From CBDUJZ01 sp047629415 (GTDB taxonomy: Bacteria > Myxococcota_A > Bradymonadia > REDH01): a stretch of 23,596 nt of DNA. Shown in pieces: positions 22,194-23,596 of this stretch (the first letter of the stretch is position 1; the number at the start of each line of letters is the position of its first letter). Both the position numbers and the translations under genes were made by a program. A model generated the notes under the pieces. The model had not been told where the DNA came from, ran no database searches, and saw only the letters and a program-made list of their open reading frames with translations. Where the stretch lies: contig JBLHWZ010000058.1 of assembly GCA_047629415.1 (NCBI GenBank), positions 1 through 23,596 on the forward strand, in the 5' to 3' direction.

Positions 22194-23596
22194 TGCATCC
22201 AGCGCTCGGGCCCCGAAACCAGCTCTATGAGCTCGGAAAGGCCGGTGTTCAGAATATCAAGCTCCTGCGGTCCAAGCGGATGGTTACCGAGCATTAGCGC
22301 CTGGACGTAGAGCAACCGAGAGATTGTCTCGACGACATCCTCATCATCGACACTCGCTACACGGCGGACCAGCGGACACGACCAGTTGAGGCAGAGCCGC
22401 GCTCTCTCTGGCTCGCCGACCTCATCCTCCAAATCATCGAGCATCCCGGCGAGCAGCGGGTTGGCGCTCTCTCGCACGCGATGCAGGTTCATCAGAAAGT
22501 CTGCGTCGTCGTCTCGGGCATAAAACGACGCGACTTCTGCCGGTTCGAAGTTTCGTACTTCGACGTCACAATCGAACATTCCGATCGCGCGGCGAGCGCG
22601 TAGGACAAGCTCCGCGGCTCCCGGTGCCGAATCGATATCGACAGGCGTCAGTGCGTTGGCGAATGCGATTGGGTCTATCGCCTCGATATTCAGATGCGCG
22701 TACAAACGTTCCGCCTTCTGCATGAGCGGGAGCTCGTAGGTGTAGCCAGCGTTGATCACACCAATCCCTCGCGCGGCGGCCAGAGTCGACACCTGCCGGT
22801 ACACGTCGACCGTTGGCGCGTAGTGCACCACGCGAGCCCGGGTCTGGAACTCACCGAACGACATTCGGCCGTAGGTCGTCTCGAATCGTAGGAGGTCGAT
22901 GATCGCTCCGAAGAACTCGTCATCATCGATCGCGAGCCCTTTCATCGACATCCCGTGGAGCTCGACGATACGAGTCAGCTGTCGCGGAGAGTTGGTGCTG
23001 AGCTTGAGCAGGTATGAGCGGAGAGCGGCACCGAGAGCGTCTCTCGCATTTAGCAGATCTGTTTCTTCGTAGAAGGCCTCACGGGACGCCAACGGGCGCA
23101 ACGTGCTCGCATCCAGAACGCAGCGTACGAAGAACGCCCACCGGGGCAGCAGGTTCTCTACCGACTCGTTTACGAGCATGCCCTTGAGATAGCACCTGTG
23201 TGCCGGCGGGGTGGCCAAGCTAGGACTCCAGGGAAGCACGTACGCGACTCCTTGGATTCCGCCAGCTTCCGTCGCTAGAGGCACCCAGTCGATGGCGTCA
23301 ATCTCGAGCAGCTCCTTCCCAAACGTACGGTATGCTTGATCGCGCGCGGACGCACTCCTGTGCTTCTGTCGCCACGGCGGCGGCTCGGCATTCACGACGA
23401 CAGATGCCTTTCCATCTGTCACCTCGATGGGGTTGGGTAGTAGTCGTGCGAAGCGCCGTGCGAGCGTTACGATCGCGTCGTAGCGATAGTACTGCTCCGC
23501 ACCTTCCTTGCGTCGTAGGGTCACCCGCGTGCCAACGGGCGCCGACTCTTCGATCACCTCAAGCGCGTAGGTACCGTCGCGGTTTCCTCGCCATCG
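22190..23596 (-). CDS. HSP90-family protein (partial, N-terminal ATPase domain outside the window)
   Basis: Only the last 468 residues are visible, and the frame is open to the window edge. The visible part begins at the end of the ATPase domain with RDGTYALEVIEESAPVGTRV, the GTR region that ends the N-terminal domain of HSP90. The middle domain carries YLKGMLVNESVENLLPRWAF and LRPLASREAFYEE, matching the conserved HtpG segments with VSRE. The C-terminal part continues to PERWMQ. It resembles the shorter bacterial class annotated as HSP90-family protein rather than canonical HtpG. It lacks the eukaryotic MEEVD tail. The GTG at 23557 is not the start, because homology continues upstream of it. 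The 4-bp overlap with the TPR-like gene suggests a functional pair. Confidence 0.85.
   Translation of the reverse strand, partial: RWRGNRDGTYALEVIEESAPVGTRVTLRRKEGAEQYYRYDAIVTLARRFARLLPNPIEVTDGKASVVVNAEPPPWRQKHRSASARDQAYRTFGKELLEIDAIDWVPLATEAGGIQGVAYVLPWSPSLATPPAHRCYLKGMLVNESVENLLPRWAFFVRCVLDASTLRPLASREAFYEETDLLNARDALGAALRSYLLKLSTNSPRQLTRIVELHGMSMKGLAIDDDEFFGAIIDLLRFETTYGRMSFGEFQTRARVVHYAPTVDVYRQVSTLAAARGIGVINAGYTYELPLMQKAERLYAHLNIEAIDPIAFANALTPVDIDSAPGAAELVLRARRAIGMFDCDVEVRNFEPAEVASFYARDDDADFLMNLHRVRESANPLLAGMLDDLEDEVGEPERARLCLNWSCPLVRRVASVDDEDVVETISRLLYVQALMLGNHPLGPQELDILNTGLSELIELVSGPERWMQ

Noticed and set aside
1..23596. CRISPR array, tRNA or rRNA genes, prophage or defence island
   Set aside because: The only regular array (9188-9350) has no spacers, being a contiguous tandem repeat. 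I saw no tRNA or rRNA motifs and no phage structural or restriction genes.

Overview
This window comes from a GC-rich bacterium that most resembles a member of Myxococcota or a relative such as Bradymonadales or Sandaracinaceae. The strongest clue is six predicted lipoproteins. Each has a signal peptide ending in a lipobox Cys, and most continue into a long Asp/Ser/Thr-rich linker, a style common in those groups. A cyclic-nucleotide-binding Ser/Thr kinase and a myxobacterial-type Y1 (REP-associated) transposase agree with this. The taxonomic call is an inference from style and gene content. No rRNA or marker gene is present, and I saw no rRNA, tRNA or CRISPR array.

Left part (1-8 kb): a decayed di-heme oxidoreductase (DHOR) gene lies at the left edge. 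It faces a minus-strand pair made of an alpha/beta-hydrolase lipoprotein and a small MaoC-type hydratase. A solitary plus-strand DUF4261-like gene follows. Next is a minus-strand, translationally coupled pair: a 903-residue CehA/McbA-type PHP-hydrolase lipoprotein and a DUF6151/GFA-like zinc protein.

Centre (8-15 kb): an extended SDR ends directly in a 24-bp tandem-repeat array. The array is followed by a Y1/RAYT transposase gene and its hairpin-rich tail. Then come a minus-strand von Willebrand A-domain lipoprotein and a pentapeptide-repeat protein, a divergent CPXCG zinc-ribbon protein, a cNMP-binding/protein-kinase fusion, and a crotonase with the catalytic triad of dienoyl-CoA isomerase (ECH1).

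Right part (15-23.6 kb): three lipoprotein genes in a row on the plus strand encode an M28 peptidase with Cys-rich modules, a DUF547 protein and a cysteine-paired Sel1/Hcp-like repeat protein. A minus-strand nitroreductase converges on them. At the right edge is a minus-strand two-gene unit: an HSP90-family chaperone, cut by the window edge so that its N-terminal ATPase domain is outside, overlapping by 4 bp a helical TPR-like protein.

Three functional themes can be supported. The first is envelope-anchored hydrolases and binding proteins. The second is scattered acyl-CoA-type enzymes (MaoC, ECH1-like and possibly the SDR). The third is signalling and proteostasis, represented by the kinase and the HSP90-TPR pair. 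The most system-like candidate is the HSP90-TPR pair. The most structured non-coding DNA is the array and hairpins around the transposase. Few genes have a clear Shine-Dalgarno site, so several start choices rest on protein alignment and signal-peptide logic.
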